From assembly GCF_030816915.1 (NCBI RefSeq), contig NZ_JAUSYN010000002.1, positions 434,001 through 498,000 of the forward strand: DNA of 64,000 nucleotides, in the 5' to 3' direction. Positions 17,674 to 26,080 of this stretch are shown in pieces. Source of the stretch: Streptomyces sp. B3I8. GTDB taxonomy: Bacteria; Actinomycetota; Actinomycetes; Streptomycetales; Streptomycetaceae. The notes beneath the pieces are model-generated. The model saw only the letters and a program-made list of their open reading frames with translations. It searched no databases and was not told the origin of the DNA. Position numbers and translations under genes: made by a program. The stretch's first letter is position 1; each line of letters starts with the position of its first letter.

Positions 17674-18304
17674 TCCCTCCCAGTCCGCTCTCCGCCGACG
17701 TCAGGGTTTCGTGCTCCTCCACGGTGAAGCCGGACGCGTCGAGCCACGCGTTCATCCGGTCGTGCCGCCGCCGATGGACATGGACCTTCATCGGGTGCCC
17801 GCCGTAGCCCTCCGTCTTCACCGTCGTGCCGTCACCGACATGGAAGGCGAGCAGCAGCGGCCCACCGGGCCGCAGCACTCGCCGGAAGTGCGCCAGGACC
17901 GTGCCGATCTCGTCGTCGGGAATGTGGATCAGCGAGAACCAGGCGATCAGGCCTGCCACCGTGGCATCGGCGAGGTCGAGGTCCGTCATGGAGCCGAGGG
18001 CGAACCGGAGACCGGGGTGCTCGCGCCGGGCCACCTCGAGCATTCCGGGCGACAGATCGATCCCGAACACGTCCAGACCCAACCGGCCCAGGTGAGCCGT
18101 GACCCTTCCCGTCCCGCATCCCACGTCGGCCACGGGCCCCCCGCCGCGGGCCCGCACCAGGTCGGCGAACAGCGCCAGAACAGCGCGTTCCTCGGGCGTG
18201 TCCGCCAAGAGGTGGCGCGTCATGCGCGCGTAGTCGACGGCCACGGTGTCGTAGGACGCCCGCGTGTCGTCCAACCAGCCGCCGGTGCCCGATCCCATGC
18301 CCAC
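17624..18304 (-). CDS. Class I SAM-dependent methyltransferase
   Basis: The 226-residue protein has motif I VADVGCGTGRVTAHL (~62-76), an acidic ribose-binding position in DVFGIDLSPGMLEVARRE, and the motif IV-V regions SLIHIPDDEI and LRPGGPLLLAFHVGDG. These are methyltransferase type-11 features of small-molecule enzymes. Its substrate is unknown. The start is GTG at 18304 or ATG at 18298; neither has a strong ribosome site. It converges on and overlaps the WhiB-like gene. Confidence 0.85.
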   Translation of the reverse strand: MGMGSGTGGWLDDTRASYDTVAVDYARMTRHLLADTPEERAVLALFADLVRARGGGPVADVGCGTGRVTAHLGRLGLDVFGIDLSPGMLEVARREHPGLRFALGSMTDLDLADATVAGLIAWFSLIHIPDDEIGTVLAHFRRVLRPGGPLLLAFHVGDGTTVKTEGYGGHPMKVHVHRRRHDRMNAWLDASGFTVEEHETLTSAESGLGGIILARRRGDSRSPDGA

Positions 18305-18498
18305 AGCCGTACGCTACCCAAGTCCCGAACCCGAGTCCGAAGTCCCGGTGCGGGACGGCCTGTTGGTGCAGGCCGTCACCGGGCGGTACGGAGGTCGGCG
18401 GTCCGGCCTGCGTAGGCTCCCCGCATGCCGGGCTCCGAACTCGGGGGCGTCTGTGCCTTCCTGTCCGGCTTCGCCCGCCGCCGGGCCGGGTACGCCCC

Positions 18499-18915
18499 GT
18501 GCACGCGGTGATGCGGCACGAGGGGCCGGTGCCGGCGGGCCGGGACGCGGGCGTGGTGGAACCCGACGCGCTGCGGGCTCCGCTCGCCCGACGTCGGCGG
18601 GGCCTTCTTCCGGAGGCCGACGACGAGGTCGTACGCCGGCTCGTCGACCGGCGCGAAGCACGCCGGCGCGGGACGGACGTCGTCCGGCTTCCTCGCCGCC
18701 CGCGCGGAGGACGGCGAGGTCGCCTCGTGGGGCGATCTGCACATGAACCCGCGACCGGTACGGCCCGGATCGAGGACCTGGTCACCTCCGAGGCCACCTC
18801 GGGCGCGGCCACGGGGACGCCGTCCTGGCCACGGCCCTGCGCCCGGCCGCCGACGCGGACGTACCCGGTACCCCCCGATACTGGGTGCGTACCGCACCTG
18901 AGACGAGGACGACTG
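18499..18915 (+). pseudogene. GNAT acetyltransferase, broken by several frameshifts
   Basis: Parts of one GNAT protein can be followed across three changes of frame. Frame one gives MRHEGPVPAGRDAG and EADDEVVRRLVDRRE; another gives GFLAAREDGEVASWGDLHMN; back in the first frame is GTARIEDLVTSEA; then HLGRGHGDAVLATALRPAA, the acetyl-CoA-binding loop (R/QxxGxG/A pattern). The order matches an intact actinobacterial GNAT enzyme. No single frame spans it, so it is probably non-functional. It lies just upstream of the DUF4032 gene and may have been its operon partner. Confidence 0.7.
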
Positions 18916-18919
18916 AGCG

Positions 18920-20248
18920 ATGGCTTTGCACATCAGCGCCACCAATCCGGGGCATCCGGGTCTGTTGCTGTCCCTGCCGTGGCGATTGCCGCTGGAGGAG
19001 TGGCCCGAGGACGTGCTGGTGCCGCTGCCGCGCGGCATCTCCCGTCACGTGGTGCGCTACGCGCGGGCCGGTGACGAGGTCGTGGCCGTCAAGGAGCTCG
19101 CCGAGCGTCCGGCGGTGCGGGAGTTCGAGCTGCTGCGGGACCTGGACCGGCTCGGCATCCCGGCCGTGGACGCACTCGCCGTCGTCACCGGTCGTACGGA
19201 CGCGGCCGGGGGCTACCTGGAACCGGTACTGATCACCCGGCACCTGCGCGGCTCCATGCCGTACCGCTCGATGTTCGAGACGACGATGCGCCCGGCGACC
19301 ATGCACCGGCTGATGGACGCGCTCGCCGTGCTCCTGGTCCGGCTGCACCTGGCCGGGTTCGCGTGGGGCGACTGCTCGCTGTCCAACACCCTGTTCCGGC
19401 GCGACGCGGGGGCGTACGCGGCGTATCTGGTGGACGCCGAGACGGGCGAGCTGCAACCTCGGCTGAGCGAGGGGCAGCGCGACTACGACCTCGATCTGGC
19501 CCGGGTCAACATCAGCGGGGAGCTGCTCGACCTGGAGGCGTCCGGGGCGCTCCACCCCTCGGTGGACCCGATCGAGTTCGGCACGGAGATCTGCGAGCGT
19601 TACACCGGGCTGTGGCGGGAGCTGACCCGCACCTCCGTGTATCCGGCGGGCAAGTACCACTACATAGACCGGCGCATCCGGCGGCTGAACGACCTCGGGT
19701 TCGACGTGGCCGAGATGCAGATCGAGAGTTCCTCCACCGGTGACACGGTGACGTTCGTGCCGAAGGTCGTCGACGCCGGGCACCATCAGCGGCAGTTGCT
19801 GCGGCTGACCGGCCTGGACACCGAGGAGAACCAGGCCCGCCGGCTCCTGAACGACCTGGAGTCCTGGATGGCCACCCAGGAGGACCACACCCCCGGCGAT
19901 CCCCTGACGACCCGCCCCGAGGTGCTCGCGCACCGCTGGGTGCGGGACGTGTTCCGGCCGACCGTGCGGGCGGTGCCGGTGGAGCTGCGCGGGGCGATGG
20001 ATCCGGCCGAGCTGTACCACCAGTTGCTGGAGCACCGCTGGTTCCTGTCGGAGCGGGCACAGCACGACATCGGCCTGGAGACGGCGGTCGCGGACTACGT
20101 CGCCCATGTACTGCCCCGGGTCCGCGACGCGGTGCCGGACACGGAGGCTGCCGCAGAGACCGGGCCGACCGATGAAATCGGGACAGCCGGGGCCGGGGAG
20201 ACCGGGACAGCCGGGGAAGACGCGGCGGTCCCGGCTCCGCCGGCGTGA
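18920..20248 (+). CDS. DUF4032 protein with kinase-like fold
   Basis: The 442-residue protein has kinase-like elements: a VAVKELAER lysine (~residue 55), RLHLAGFAWGDCSLSNTLF as the catalytic-loop equivalent and AAYLVDAETGEL as a DFG-loop equivalent, followed by the DUF4032 C-terminal region (SSTGDTVTFVPKVVDAGHHQRQLLRLTG). It resembles the lipopolysaccharide-kinase/ABC1-like branch and may phosphorylate a small molecule. The C-terminal ~35 residues contain a GTAG-x-GETGTAGE low-complexity repeat. The function is not established. Confidence 0.83.
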   Translation: MALHISATNPGHPGLLLSLPWRLPLEEWPEDVLVPLPRGISRHVVRYARAGDEVVAVKELAERPAVREFELLRDLDRLGIPAVDALAVVTGRTDAAGGYLEPVLITRHLRGSMPYRSMFETTMRPATMHRLMDALAVLLVRLHLAGFAWGDCSLSNTLFRRDAGAYAAYLVDAETGELQPRLSEGQRDYDLDLARVNISGELLDLEASGALHPSVDPIEFGTEICERYTGLWRELTRTSVYPAGKYHYIDRRIRRLNDLGFDVAEMQIESSSTGDTVTFVPKVVDAGHHQRQLLRLTGLDTEENQARRLLNDLESWMATQEDHTPGDPLTTRPEVLAHRWVRDVFRPTVRAVPVELRGAMDPAELYHQLLEHRWFLSERAQHDIGLETAVADYVAHVLPRVRDAVPDTEAAAETGPTDEIGTAGAGETGTAGEDAAVPAPPA

Positions 20249-20261
20249 CGCCCGTCGCCGC

Positions 20262-21134
20262 TCAGGCCGGCGGTACCACCGCCACCGGGCAGGGCGCGTG
20301 AGCGATCAGCGCGTGGGCGACCGAGCCGATGCGGGGACCGACGGCCAGCCGGCCGGCGCGCCGGCCGACCACCATGAGCTGGGCCCGGTCGGCCACCGAC
20401 AGCAGCACCTGGCCCGCGCTGCCCATCTCCACGTGCTCGGTCACCGGCACGTCCGGGTACCGTTCGCGCCACGGCCGCAGCGCCTCGTCCAGCGCCTTGC
20501 GCTCGTACGGTTCGAGGCCGCCGGCGTCGTCGAGGAGCTGCATCGAACCGGGGCTGTAGGCGAAGACCGGCGGCAGGCTCCAGGCGCGTACGACACGCAG
20601 TCCGGCACCCCGGGCGGCGGCCGCGCCGAACGCGAATTCGAGCGCGGCGGCGCTGTCGGCGGGGTCCCCGTGCTGGCCCACGACGACCTCGCGGCCGGCC
20701 GCCTCCTGCGCGGGCCGGTCCTCGGAGCGGACCAGCACCACGGGGCGCGAGGCCTCGCCGAGCGCCTGCTGGCCGATGGAGCCGAGCAGGAAGCCGAGGA
20801 CGGCGCCGTGCCCGCGCGTGCCCAGCGCCAGCAGTTCGGACCCGGCGGCCTCGGCCGCCAGCGCGTCGACCGACGCGCCCTCCACCGCCTCGGCGGTGAC
20901 ATGGAGCCGGGGGTGCTCCCCGGTGACGGTGCGCTCGGCCTCGCGGACCACCGCACCGGCGCCGTCCGCCTGGGCCTGCTGGTCGTCGGCGGCGACGAAG
21001 TCGTACCTCTCCCAGCGCCAGACGTGCACGATCCGCAGCGGCAGGTCGCGGCGGACCGCCTCCCGTGCCGCCCAGCGGGCCGCGGCCGTGCTCTCGGGCG
21101 ATCCGTCCACTCCCACGGTGATCGGGCGGGTCAT
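20262..21134 (-). CDS. Universal stress protein with two USP domains
   Basis: The 290-residue protein starts MTRPITVGVDGSPESTAAARWA after a GGGAGG ribosome site. Both halves have the ATP-binding G-2x-G-9x-GS pattern (GTRGHGAVLGFLLGSI and GRRAGRLAVGPRIGSV), so both domains may bind ATP. Tandem USPs in actinomycetes are linked to stationary phase, hypoxia and redox stress. It is divergent from the redox-signalling cassette at 21425, with which it shares a 290-base promoter region. Confidence 0.92.
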   Translation of the reverse strand: MTRPITVGVDGSPESTAAARWAAREAVRRDLPLRIVHVWRWERYDFVAADDQQAQADGAGAVVREAERTVTGEHPRLHVTAEAVEGASVDALAAEAAGSELLALGTRGHGAVLGFLLGSIGQQALGEASRPVVLVRSEDRPAQEAAGREVVVGQHGDPADSAAALEFAFGAAAARGAGLRVVRAWSLPPVFAYSPGSMQLLDDAGGLEPYERKALDEALRPWRERYPDVPVTEHVEMGSAGQVLLSVADRAQLMVVGRRAGRLAVGPRIGSVAHALIAHAPCPVAVVPPA

Positions 21135-21191
21135 GCGGCTGCCTCCCTGTGCCGCCGGCACCGGCCGACGGCGGCTGTTCTCGATGGTCGT

Positions 21192-21223
21192 TCGTTGTGT
21201 CGTTGAGTCGTTGAGTCGTTGTG
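21192..21223. repeat. Four tandem 8-bp repeats TCGTTG(T/A)G in the USP/flavoprotein promoter region
   Basis: Copies at 21192, 21200, 21208 and 21216 alternate between TCGTTGTG and TCGTTGAG. They lie ~60-90 bases upstream of the universal stress gene. A second small array, AACGGCCCGCACGG twice plus a partial copy, occupies 21318-21356, ~70 bases before the flavoprotein gene. Repeats of this size can be regulator-binding arrays or slippage products. Confidence 0.7.
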
Positions 21224-21424
21224 TCGACGTATCAATGGCTCGGCACGGGTCGAGGAAACCCCCGGCCCCGCCCCGCACCGCACGCTACCCGGGCCCTGCC
21301 CCCGGGGATCAAGGCGAAACGGCCCGCACGGAACGGCCCGCACGGAACGGCCCGGGCAAACCGGCCCGGTCGAACATACGATGGTCCTGGGCCGGCGACC
21401 GACCGGTCCGGGGTGGGAGAGCCG

Positions 21425-23101
21425 ATGACACAGCCCGCAGCGCCGGCGCGGACCGTGATCCTGACCGTGGACGACGATCCGGGGGTCTCCCGGGCCGTCG
21501 CCCGCGACCTGCGGCGCCGGTACGGCGAGTCGCACCGCGTGGTGCGCGCCGAGTCCGGCGAGACGGCCCTGGACGCGCTGCGCGAGCTGAAGCTGCGCGG
21601 CGACCAGGTCGCGGTGATCCTCGCCGACTACCGGATGCCGCGGATGAACGGCATCGAGTTCCTCGAACACGCGATGGACATCCACCCCGGGGCGCGGCGG
21701 GTGCTGCTGACGGCGTACGCGGACACCAACGCCGCCATCGACGCGATCAACGTGATCGACCTGGACCACTACCTGCTCAAGCCGTGGGACCCGCCCGAGG
21801 AGAAGCTGTACCCGGTCCTGGACGACCTGCTCGCCGCCTGGCGGGCCGCCGACCACCGGCCGGTGCCGGTGACGAAGGTGGTGGGCCACCGCTGGTCGGC
21901 GCGGTCCTCCGAGGTGCGGGAGTTCCTGGCCCGCAACCAGGTGCCCTACCGCTGGTACTCGGCCGACGAACCGGAGGGCGGCCGGCTGCTGGCGGCGGCC
22001 GGGCAGGACGGACGTCGGCTGCCGCTCGTGGTCACCCCCGAGGGCACCCCGCTGGTGGAGCCCGCGGACGCGGAACTGGCCGGGCAGGTGGGCCTGGCGA
22101 CGACACCGGCCGAGGAGTTCTACGACCTGGTCGTCATCGGCGGCGGCCCCGCGGGGCTGGGCGCGGCGGTGTACGGGGCGTCGGAGGGGCTGCGCACGCT
22201 GCTGGTGGAGCGGCAGGCCACCGGCGGCCAGGCCGGGCAGAGTTCCCGGATCGAGAACTACCTGGGCTTCCCGGACGGTGTGTCCGGCGCCCAGCTCACC
22301 GAGCGGGCCCGTCGGCAGGCGGCCAGGTTCGGCGCGGAGATCCTCACCGCCCGCGAGGTGGCGGGCCTGGAGGTCAACGGCGCCGCGCGCACCGTACGGT
22401 TCACCGACGGCTCGGCGGTGGCCGCGCACAGCGTGATCCTCGCGACGGGCGTGTCGTACCGGCAGCTCGACGCGCCGGGGCTGGCGGAGCTGACCGGGTG
22501 CGGGGTGTTCTACGGTTCCGCGCTCACCGAGGCGCCGTCCTGCTCGGACCAGGACGTGTACGTCGTCGGCGGGGCGAACTCGGCCGGGCAGGCGGCGATG
22601 TACCTCGCCCGGGGCTGCCGCTCGGTGACCCTGCTGGTGCGCGGCGAGTCGCTGGCGGCGTCGATGTCGTACTACCTGATCCAGCAGATCGAGGCGACGC
22701 CGAACATCGCGGTGCGCACCCGCACGGTGGTGGAGGCGGCGCACGGCACGGGCCGGCTGGAGAAGCTGGCGCTGCGCGACGTGGACTCGGGCGAGGACGA
22801 ACTCGTCGACGCGCAGTGGCTGTTCGTGTTCATCGGCGCGGCCCCGCTGACCGACTGGCTGGACGGCACGGTGCTGCGCGACGACCACGGGTTCATCCTG
22901 GCCGGGCCCGACATGACCGGTGACGGCTCGCCGCCGCCCGGCTGGGAGCCGGTCCGGCCGCCGTACCACCTGGAGACCAGCGTCCCGGGCGTGTTCGTGG
23001 CGGGCGACGCGCGCGCCGCGTCGGCCAAGCGGGTCGCCTCGGCCGTGGGCGAGGGCGCGATGGCGGTCATGCTGGTCCACCGCTATCTGGAGCAGTCGTG
23101 A
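21425..23101 (+). CDS. Response-regulator receiver domain fused to a thioredoxin-reductase-like FAD oxidoreductase
   Basis: Residues ~10-130 are a complete receiver domain: acidic pocket VDDD (16-18), phospho-acceptor Asp68 in VILADYRMP, the Thr in LLTAYAD and the Lys in YLLKPWD. A linker follows, then from ~235 a thioredoxin-reductase fold with FAD motif VVIGGGPAGLGAA, TGGQAGQSSRIENYLGFP and NADPH motif VVGGANSAGQAA. Where thioredoxin reductases have CxxC, this protein has GVFYGSALTEAPSC, so the disulfide pair is missing. Phosphorylation by the kinase encoded next could control the flavoenzyme. It is 558 residues long and leads a three-gene operon. Confidence 0.9.
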   Translation: MTQPAAPARTVILTVDDDPGVSRAVARDLRRRYGESHRVVRAESGETALDALRELKLRGDQVAVILADYRMPRMNGIEFLEHAMDIHPGARRVLLTAYADTNAAIDAINVIDLDHYLLKPWDPPEEKLYPVLDDLLAAWRAADHRPVPVTKVVGHRWSARSSEVREFLARNQVPYRWYSADEPEGGRLLAAAGQDGRRLPLVVTPEGTPLVEPADAELAGQVGLATTPAEEFYDLVVIGGGPAGLGAAVYGASEGLRTLLVERQATGGQAGQSSRIENYLGFPDGVSGAQLTERARRQAARFGAEILTAREVAGLEVNGAARTVRFTDGSAVAAHSVILATGVSYRQLDAPGLAELTGCGVFYGSALTEAPSCSDQDVYVVGGANSAGQAAMYLARGCRSVTLLVRGESLAASMSYYLIQQIEATPNIAVRTRTVVEAAHGTGRLEKLALRDVDSGEDELVDAQWLFVFIGAAPLTDWLDGTVLRDDHGFILAGPDMTGDGSPPPGWEPVRPPYHLETSVPGVFVAGDARAASAKRVASAVGEGAMAVMLVHRYLEQS

Positions 23102-23132
23102 GCCCCCGGGGCGCCGGGCGGAGGGAGCGGTC

Positions 23133-24590
23133 GTGAGCGGACAGCCGGAGCCGTGCGAGTGGACGGAACTGAGTACGCTCTTCCTGTTCGAGAAGCTGGA
23201 CGAGGACCAGCTCACCCGGCTGTGCCGCGAGGGACGCGTGGAGCGGTTCGAGCCGGGCCCGGTGTACACCGAGGGCGACCCGGCGACCTGCTTCTTCGTC
23301 CTCCTCGAGGGCACGGTGGTCCTCTCCCGCCGGGTCGGCGCGGACGACGTGGAGACCAACCGGACCTCGCAGCGCGGGGTGTACGCGGGCGCCTTCCAGG
23401 CGTACCTGGGCGACCGGGCGCGGGTGGCCCGCTACAACGGCTCGCTGCGGGTCACCGAGCCGTCGCGGTTCTTCGTGCTGCCGGCCGACACGTTCGCGGA
23501 GATCATGCGGGACTGGTTCCCGATGGCGGTGCATCTGCTGGAGGGGCTGTTCTACGGGCAGGAGAACAGCCGCCAGATCATCAATCAGCGGGAACGACTG
23601 CTGGCGCTCGGCTCGCTGTCGGCGGGGCTGACGCACGAGCTGAACAACCCGGCGGCCGCCGCGGTGCGGGCCACCTCCGCGCTGCGCGAGCGGGTCGCCG
23701 GGATGCGGCACAAGCTGGGCGCGATCACCGCCGGCCGGTACTCGCGGGACACCCTGGTGACGCTGGTCGACATCCAGGAGCGTACGGCCGAGCAGGTCGC
23801 CAAGGCCTCCCCGCTCTCCCCGCTGGAGGCCTCCGACCGGGAGGACGCGCTGTCCGACTGGCTCGACGACCACGGCATCGACGACGGCTGGCGGCTGGCG
23901 CCGGTCTTCGTCCAGGCCGGCCTGGACACCGAGTGGCTGGACCGGGTGGCGGCGGCCGTCGACGAGGAGACCCTCGAGGGCGCGATCCGCTGGCTGAACT
24001 ACACGGTCGAGACCGAGCTGCTGATGAACGAGATCGAGGACTCCACGACCCGGGTCTCCACCCTCGTCAACGCGGCCCGGCAGTACTCCCAGCTCGACCG
24101 CGCCCCGTTCCGCACCGTCGACGTGCACGAACTGCTGGACAGCACCCTGCTCATGCTGTCGAACAAGTTCGGCGACGGCATCTCCCTGGTCAAGAACTAC
24201 GACCGTACGGTGCCGCAGGTGCCGGCGTACCCGGGCGAGCTGAACCAGGTGTGGACCAATCTGATCGACAACGCGGTCGCGGCCATGACCCCCACGGGCG
24301 GCATCCTGAGCGTGCGGACGGCGCTGGAGGACGACCGGGTCCTGGTGGAGTTCCGCGACACCGGTCCGGGCGTCCCCGCCGACATCCGCGACCGCATCTT
24401 CGAACCCTTCTTCACCACCAAACCGGTCGGCGAGGGCACGGGCCTGGGCCTGGACATCTCCTGGCGCATCGTGGTCCACAAACACCACGGCAGCCTGGAC
24501 GTCGAGTCGGTCCCCGGGGACACCCGCTTCCGGGTCCTCCTGCCCCTGACCGCACCGCATTCGAGAAAACCGCAGGAGGAGGCGTCATGA
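23133..24590 (+). CDS. Histidine kinase with N-terminal cyclic-nucleotide-binding-like domain
   Basis: The GTG start has GGAGGGAG eight bases upstream and gives 485 residues. Residues ~15-135 form a CRP-like cNMP-binding domain (FEKLDEDQLTRLC, EGDPATCFFVLLEG). His168 in LSAGLTHELNNPAA is the phosphorylation site. The ATPase domain is at the C-terminus, with N box (VWTNLIDNAVAAM), G1 (DTGPGVPADI) and G2 (GTGLGLDIS). There is no membrane segment, so it is a soluble sensor. It starts 31 bases after the receiver-flavoprotein gene, the obvious phosphotransfer partner, and overlaps the zinc-finger gene as ATGA. Confidence 0.92.
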   Translation: MSGQPEPCEWTELSTLFLFEKLDEDQLTRLCREGRVERFEPGPVYTEGDPATCFFVLLEGTVVLSRRVGADDVETNRTSQRGVYAGAFQAYLGDRARVARYNGSLRVTEPSRFFVLPADTFAEIMRDWFPMAVHLLEGLFYGQENSRQIINQRERLLALGSLSAGLTHELNNPAAAAVRATSALRERVAGMRHKLGAITAGRYSRDTLVTLVDIQERTAEQVAKASPLSPLEASDREDALSDWLDDHGIDDGWRLAPVFVQAGLDTEWLDRVAAAVDEETLEGAIRWLNYTVETELLMNEIEDSTTRVSTLVNAARQYSQLDRAPFRTVDVHELLDSTLLMLSNKFGDGISLVKNYDRTVPQVPAYPGELNQVWTNLIDNAVAAMTPTGGILSVRTALEDDRVLVEFRDTGPGVPADIRDRIFEPFFTTKPVGEGTGLGLDISWRIVVHKHHGSLDVESVPGDTRFRVLLPLTAPHSRKPQEEAS

Positions 24591-24949
24591 CCACGTCCGA
24601 GAGTGCCATGAACGGCATCGACCCCAAGGTGCAGCCCAGTGGCGACGGCTGCGTGGAGTGCGACGAGGCCGGCGGGTGGTGGTTCCATCTGCGCCGCTGC
24701 GCCCAGTGCGGTCACATCGGCTGCTGCGACTCCTCCCCCTCCCGTCACGCCACCGCGCACTACCGCGCCACCGGCCACCCGGTGATCCGGAGCTACGAGC
24801 CCGGCGAGGCGTGGTTCTGGAACTTCGCCACCGACGAACTGCGGGAGACGGGCCCCGCCTTGGCACCGCCCGAGAGCCACCCCGCGCACCAGCCGACCCC
24901 GGGCCCGGCCGGTCGCGTCCCGGCCGACTGGCGGGACGCCGTGGCCTGA
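24587..24949 (+). CDS. UBP-type zinc finger protein
   Basis: This 120-residue protein matches the zf-UBP fold: Cys22 and Cys25 (GCVEC), Cys38 and Cys41 (RRCAQCGHIGCC with Cys46/47), then His54, His58 and His64 (RHATAHYRATGHPV), ending in EPGEAWFWNFATDE. In eukaryotes the domain binds the free C-terminus of ubiquitin; in bacteria the role is unknown and could be binding of a C-terminal peptide. The ATGA overlap with the kinase gene means the two products are probably made together. Confidence 0.9.
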   Translation: MTTSESAMNGIDPKVQPSGDGCVECDEAGGWWFHLRRCAQCGHIGCCDSSPSRHATAHYRATGHPVIRSYEPGEAWFWNFATDELRETGPALAPPESHPAHQPTPGPAGRVPADWRDAVA

Positions 24950-25030
24950 CCGCCGGGGCACCGGCGGCGCCCGCCCGGCACGGACGACGTGCGCCGTTTC
25001 CCGCGGCCCCGGCGGGGAACCCGCCGCGCC

Positions 25031-26002
25031 ATGGTGAAAATCGGCTACACGATGATGACCGAACAGGCGGGTCCCCGCGCCCTCGTCGACCACGTCGCAC
25101 AGGCCGAGGACATCGGCTTCGACTTCTCCGTGACGTCGGACCACTACTTCCCGTGGCTGCGCGAACAGGGCCACTCCCCCTACGCGTGGGCCGTCCTCGG
25201 CGCCGCCGCCCAGGCCACCTCCCGCATCCCGCTGATGACGTACGTGACCTGCCCCACCTTCCGCTATCACCCGGCGGTGGTGGCGCAGAAGGCGGCCACG
25301 CTGCAACTCCTCTCCGAGGGCCGGTTCCGCCTGGGCCTCGGCGCCGGAGAGAACCTCAACGAACATGTGGTGGGCGGTGGCTGGCCGTCGGCCGACGTAC
25401 GGCACGAACGTCTGGAGGAGGCCGTCGGCATCATCCGCGATCTCTTCGGCGGCAAGCACGTCACTCACCACGGCACCCACTTCGACGTGGAGTCCGCCAA
25501 GCTGTGGGACCTGCCCGACGAGCCCCCGCCGGTCGGCATCGCCGTCTCCGGCGAGCAGTCCTGCAGGCTGGCCGGCCACCTCGCGGACCTCGTCATCGCC
25601 ACCGAACCCGAGCGCGAGCTGATCGAGGGCTTCGAGCGGCACGGCGGCACGGGCAAGCCCCGGGTGGGCCAGCTCCCGGTCTGCTACGACCCCGACCGCG
25701 ACGCGGCCGTGCGGCGGGCGCACGAGCAGTTCCGCTGGTTCGGCAGCGGCTGGAAGGTCAACGCCGAACTGCCGCACCCGGACTCCTTCTCGGCGGCGAC
25801 GCAGTTCGTGACCGAGGAGGACGTCGCCGCGTCGATCCCGTGCGGCGACGACCCGGAGGCCTTCGTGGCGGCCGTCCGCCCGTACGCGGAGGCCGGCTTC
25901 ACCGAGATCGCCCTCGTGCAGATCGGCGGTGACTCCCAGCCCGCGTTCCTCGACTGGTCGGCGAAGACACTGCTGCCCGCGCTGCACGACGCCTTCGACT
26001 GA
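25031..26002 (+). CDS. F420-dependent LLM-class oxidoreductase (TIGR03557-like)
   Basis: The 323-residue protein begins MVKIGYTMMTEQAGPRALVDHVAQAEDIGFDFSVTSDHYFPW and has PLMTYVTCPTFRYHPAVVAQ and RFRLGLGAGENLNEHVVG. These are close to F420-dependent glucose-6-phosphate-dehydrogenase-like enzymes of the luciferase superfamily. It should use the deazaflavin F420 as hydride carrier; the substrate is unknown. An in-frame GTG at 24989 could add 14 residues, but the family start fits the ATG used here. It lies 80 bases past the zinc-finger gene and might be a distal operon member. Confidence 0.85.
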   Translation: MVKIGYTMMTEQAGPRALVDHVAQAEDIGFDFSVTSDHYFPWLREQGHSPYAWAVLGAAAQATSRIPLMTYVTCPTFRYHPAVVAQKAATLQLLSEGRFRLGLGAGENLNEHVVGGGWPSADVRHERLEEAVGIIRDLFGGKHVTHHGTHFDVESAKLWDLPDEPPPVGIAVSGEQSCRLAGHLADLVIATEPERELIEGFERHGGTGKPRVGQLPVCYDPDRDAAVRRAHEQFRWFGSGWKVNAELPHPDSFSAATQFVTEEDVAASIPCGDDPEAFVAAVRPYAEAGFTEIALVQIGGDSQPAFLDWSAKTLLPALHDAFD

Positions 26003-26026
26003 CCGGTCGGCCGGCCGGAATTCGAT

Positions 26027-26071
26027 CAACACAACTGTTGCACGGGGAAGTTGACCGGCAGCGGCGATAAT
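26027..26071 (+). promoter_or_regulatory. Inverted repeat and -10-like element upstream of the PobA-like gene
   Basis: CAACA-N4-TGTTG (26027-26040) is a perfect 5-bp inverted repeat. GATAAT at 26066-26071 is a good -10 hexamer ending 9 bases before a GTG at 26081, which lacks a ribosome site. This supports a leaderless transcript starting at or near 26081. A matching -35 at normal spacing was not found, so an activator bound at the inverted repeat is plausible. Confidence 0.4.
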
Positions 26072-26080
26072 GCCCGTGTG

